DNA from: Candidatus Thalassarchaeaceae archaeon | GTDB lineage: Archaea; Thermoplasmatota; Poseidoniia; Poseidoniales; Thalassarchaeaceae | Length of the DNA: 6,931 nucleotides | Assembly: GCA_013330385.1 (NCBI GenBank) | Contig: DUIL01000022.1 | Span: 1-6,931, forward strand | Direction of reading: 5' to 3' | Part shown: piece by piece, positions 5,374-6,931 of the stretch | Numbering within the stretch: position 1 is the first letter of the stretch | Layout: every line of letters begins with the position of its first letter | Translations under genes and position numbers: made by a program | The notes under the pieces: generated by a model | What the model saw: the letters and a program-made list of their open reading frames with translations, nothing else | The model's database searches: none | What the model was told of the DNA's origin: nothing

Positions 5374-6931
5374 GATGATGCTGGAAGCGGTTCTGACGCA
5401 GGAGGGTCAATGTCTACGGCGACTTGGTTACCTTCATCTTCTAACGCAACCTACTATGGAAACTTATCATCAAGTGACACTTCTGACTATTTTGGTTTTA
5501 ATTTATCATCCAATACTGGTATTTCAGCCCAGTTGACTTCTCCATCAGGTGCTGATTTTGACCTCAAATTGTATTCTTCATCAGGGAGTTTGATTGATTC
5601 TTCAGCCAGCACCAGTGTTGATGATGTTACTTCTAACGGAACAGCAGTGGGTGGAACTTCGGTTTATGTCGAAGTATACCGTTACTCAGGTTCAGGCCAA
5701 TACACACTCGAAGTCTGGATATTCTCTACAGCAGGTCAGCCAGGTTCTAATCAGGATGACGCAGGTAGTGGTACTGATGCAGGCGCTGATGCCTCGACAG
5801 CAATTTCTCTTACCACACCAAATGCAACCATAGAGGGTTGGATTTCTGACCAATGGGATAGTACAGATTGGTATTCCGTCAGCGTCCCAAGTGATCATTT
5901 CATCTATGTCGATATGGTGGACTTTGCAAATGCTTCATTTTATGGTTCCTTAATTAGATTGTATGATTCATCTAGTAGTCCTTTGGATTATGACTACGGT
6001 ACATCATGGTCAACAATTAGCTCGAATGGAACCTTTGTTGGAGGTACAACAGTATACATTGAAATTTATTCATATAGCGACGAGGGACATTACAACTTCA
6101 CTTACGGTTTTGGTTCAACATCCAGTCAACCTGGCGCTAATCAGGATGATGCAGGAACTGGCGGGGATGCTGGGAACGCAGCAGCATCGGCCACCAATAT
6201 TAGCGTTCCATCTACTGGTGGCAACTATACCGGTTGGGTGTCAAGCAATTGGGACCAGGACGACTGGTATCGTATCGCAGTGCCCGTAAATTACACAATT
6301 TGGGCCGAAGTTTCTTGGACTAATTCCAGTGCTGACTTAGACATCTACATGTATGATTCAACAGGCAGTTCAATAATTGACTATTCAACCGGTTCATCCA
6401 ATCCCGAATCAATTACAGCCAACGGGACTACAGTTGGTGGTAGCGATGTTATCTTCCGCGTGCGTGCGTACTCGGGCGACTCAAATTACACAATGTCATT
6501 TGGCATGCTGAACGTAACAGGGGTTCCTACAGCCGACAATCAGAATGACGCAAATACTGGTGGTGATGCTGGAGATAACACAACTTATGCTACAGATTTA
6601 CCCCAAACTAATGCCACATGGTGGGGTTGGATTTCTAATAGTGATGATAGATATGATTACTATAGAATTAACATTACAGGCGATTATGCCATTCAAGCGA
6701 GTCTGGATTGGAATAATACTGATGATTACGACATTTTCTTATTAGATTCATCAGGTTCAGTAATTGAGTATAGTTTCTTTGACCATCCTGAAAATGTATC
6801 TAGTGGTTCAACCAATGTATCAAATTCCACTGTATTTGTCCAAGTTGATGCTTGGTCAGGGGAGGGTGAATACAGTTTGACACTGAATTTCACTGAAATG
6901 GCTTCTCTACCTGTAAATAATCAAAATGATG
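5299..6931 (+). CDS. Secreted protein of tandem PPC-like domains (3' end beyond window)
   Basis: The frame opens at an ATG at 5299 and has no stop through 6931, giving 544 residues plus one base. This is the first ATG after an in-frame stop at 5257, and it directly begins a signal peptide: Arg at 3 and 8, a hydrophobic core at about 9-24, and a cleavage site VLA|DD after residue 25. No cysteine follows, so it is not a lipoprotein. The rest is four PPC-like units of 127-133 residues (26-152, 153-282, 283-415, 416-542), with a fifth starting at 543. Each opens with D-D-A-G-x-G-x-D-A-G or a close variant, then N-A-T or N-Y-T, a D-W-Y or D-Y-Y strand, a D-x-x-L/I-Y-D-S-S-G turn and an ending like Y-S-G-x-G-x-Y. 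PPC (pre-peptidase C-terminal) domains are usually accessory binding or folding modules of secreted enzymes. No catalytic domain is visible and the C-terminal anchor, if any, is outside. Its role is probably at the cell surface; the substrate is unknown. Confidence 0.93.
   Translation, partial: MTRAYVARTIVALMLLSTISGVVLADDAGSGSDAGGSMSTATWLPSSSNATYYGNLSSSDTSDYFGFNLSSNTGISAQLTSPSGADFDLKLYSSSGSLIDSSASTSVDDVTSNGTAVGGTSVYVEVYRYSGSGQYTLEVWIFSTAGQPGSNQDDAGSGTDAGADASTAISLTTPNATIEGWISDQWDSTDWYSVSVPSDHFIYVDMVDFANASFYGSLIRLYDSSSSPLDYDYGTSWSTISSNGTFVGGTTVYIEIYSYSDEGHYNFTYGFGSTSSQPGANQDDAGTGGDAGNAAASATNISVPSTGGNYTGWVSSNWDQDDWYRIAVPVNYTIWAEVSWTNSSADLDIYMYDSTGSSIIDYSTGSSNPESITANGTTVGGSDVIFRVRAYSGDSNYTMSFGMLNVTGVPTADNQNDANTGGDAGDNTTYATDLPQTNATWWGWISNSDDRYDYYRINITGDYAIQASLDWNNTDDYDIFLLDSSGSVIEYSFFDHPENVSSGSTNVSNSTVFVQVDAWSGEGEYSLTLNFTEMASLPVNNQND
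5374..6931 (+). repeat. Tandem PPC-like coding repeats, four full units and the start of a fifth
   Basis: Units lie at 5374-5754, 5755-6144, 6145-6543 and 6544-6924, with a fifth beginning at 6925 and cut by the window edge. The best conserved parts are the Asp/Gly/Ala opening of each unit (aatcaggatgacgcagg and variants at 5749, 6139 and 6538), the N-x-T sequon about 22-26 residues later, and the Val-Gly-Gly-(T/S)-x-Val turn in units 1-3. Unit 1 is the most divergent: it has N-L-S where units 2-4 have G-W-(I/V)-S. The DNA copies differ at many third positions and have small length changes, so the duplications are old rather than recent. Confidence 0.85.

Noticed and set aside
5594..6745. Three short + strand frames of 66-108 residues within the PPC array
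   Set aside because: The true frame runs unbroken from 5299 to the window end with a signal peptide and periodic domains; these frames are its +1/+2 shadows.
5374..6931. CRISPR or other short DNA repeat array
   Set aside because: The periodicity is about 380-400 bases, lies in frame, and reflects protein domain repeats with many silent differences.
1..6931. A new defence or mobile system
   Set aside because: No nuclease, transposase, recombinase, reverse transcriptase, terminal repeat or RNA gene is visible; the content is two surface proteins and one metabolic enzyme.

Overview
The window reads as a piece of an archaeal chromosome, most plausibly from a planktonic marine Thermoplasmatota of the Marine Group II (Poseidoniia) type. 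The basis is indirect. There is a giant Asp/Asn/Ser/Thr-rich secreted protein held by a single C-terminal membrane helix, a second secreted protein made of tandem PPC-like domains, very dense N-glycosylation sequons, no Shine-Dalgarno sequences before the two visible starts, and a stand-alone 3-hydroxyacyl-CoA dehydrogenase of the kind used in fatty-acid oxidation by protein- and lipid-degrading marine archaea. No rRNA, tRNA or universal marker is present, so the taxonomic call is an inference.

Layout: three genes, all on the + strand and tightly spaced, with no gene-free stretch over 100 bases. (1) Positions 1-4308 hold the last 1435 codons of a very large surface protein whose beginning lies before the window. 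It has N-terminal beta-sandwich modules, PPC-like modules with a good EF-hand-type loop, a row of Ig-like modules, one transmembrane helix and a 72-residue acidic cytoplasmic tail. (2) Positions 4309-4367 are a 59-base spacer with two small perfect hairpins. (3) Positions 4368-5219 encode a complete 283-residue NAD-dependent 3-hydroxybutyryl-CoA/3-hydroxyacyl-CoA dehydrogenase with all catalytic residues. (4) Positions 5220-5298 are a 79-base spacer with a possible TATA-like element and an 8-base direct repeat. (5) From 5299 to the end of the window runs an open, 3'-truncated gene for a secreted protein with a clear signal peptide and four PPC-like repeats of 127-133 residues. A fifth repeat is just beginning at the edge.

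How the genes relate: the two secreted proteins share the PPC-type fold and probably work at the cell surface, in binding, adhesion or (for the first, if its missing N-terminus is a peptidase) degradation of polymers. The dehydrogenase is a cytoplasmic metabolic enzyme with no obvious mechanistic link to either neighbour; the shared strand and short gaps allow co-transcription but do not prove it. I see no mobile element, CRISPR array, RNA gene or clear defence system. The most notable points are the architecture of the two surface proteins and the twin hairpins before the dehydrogenase.
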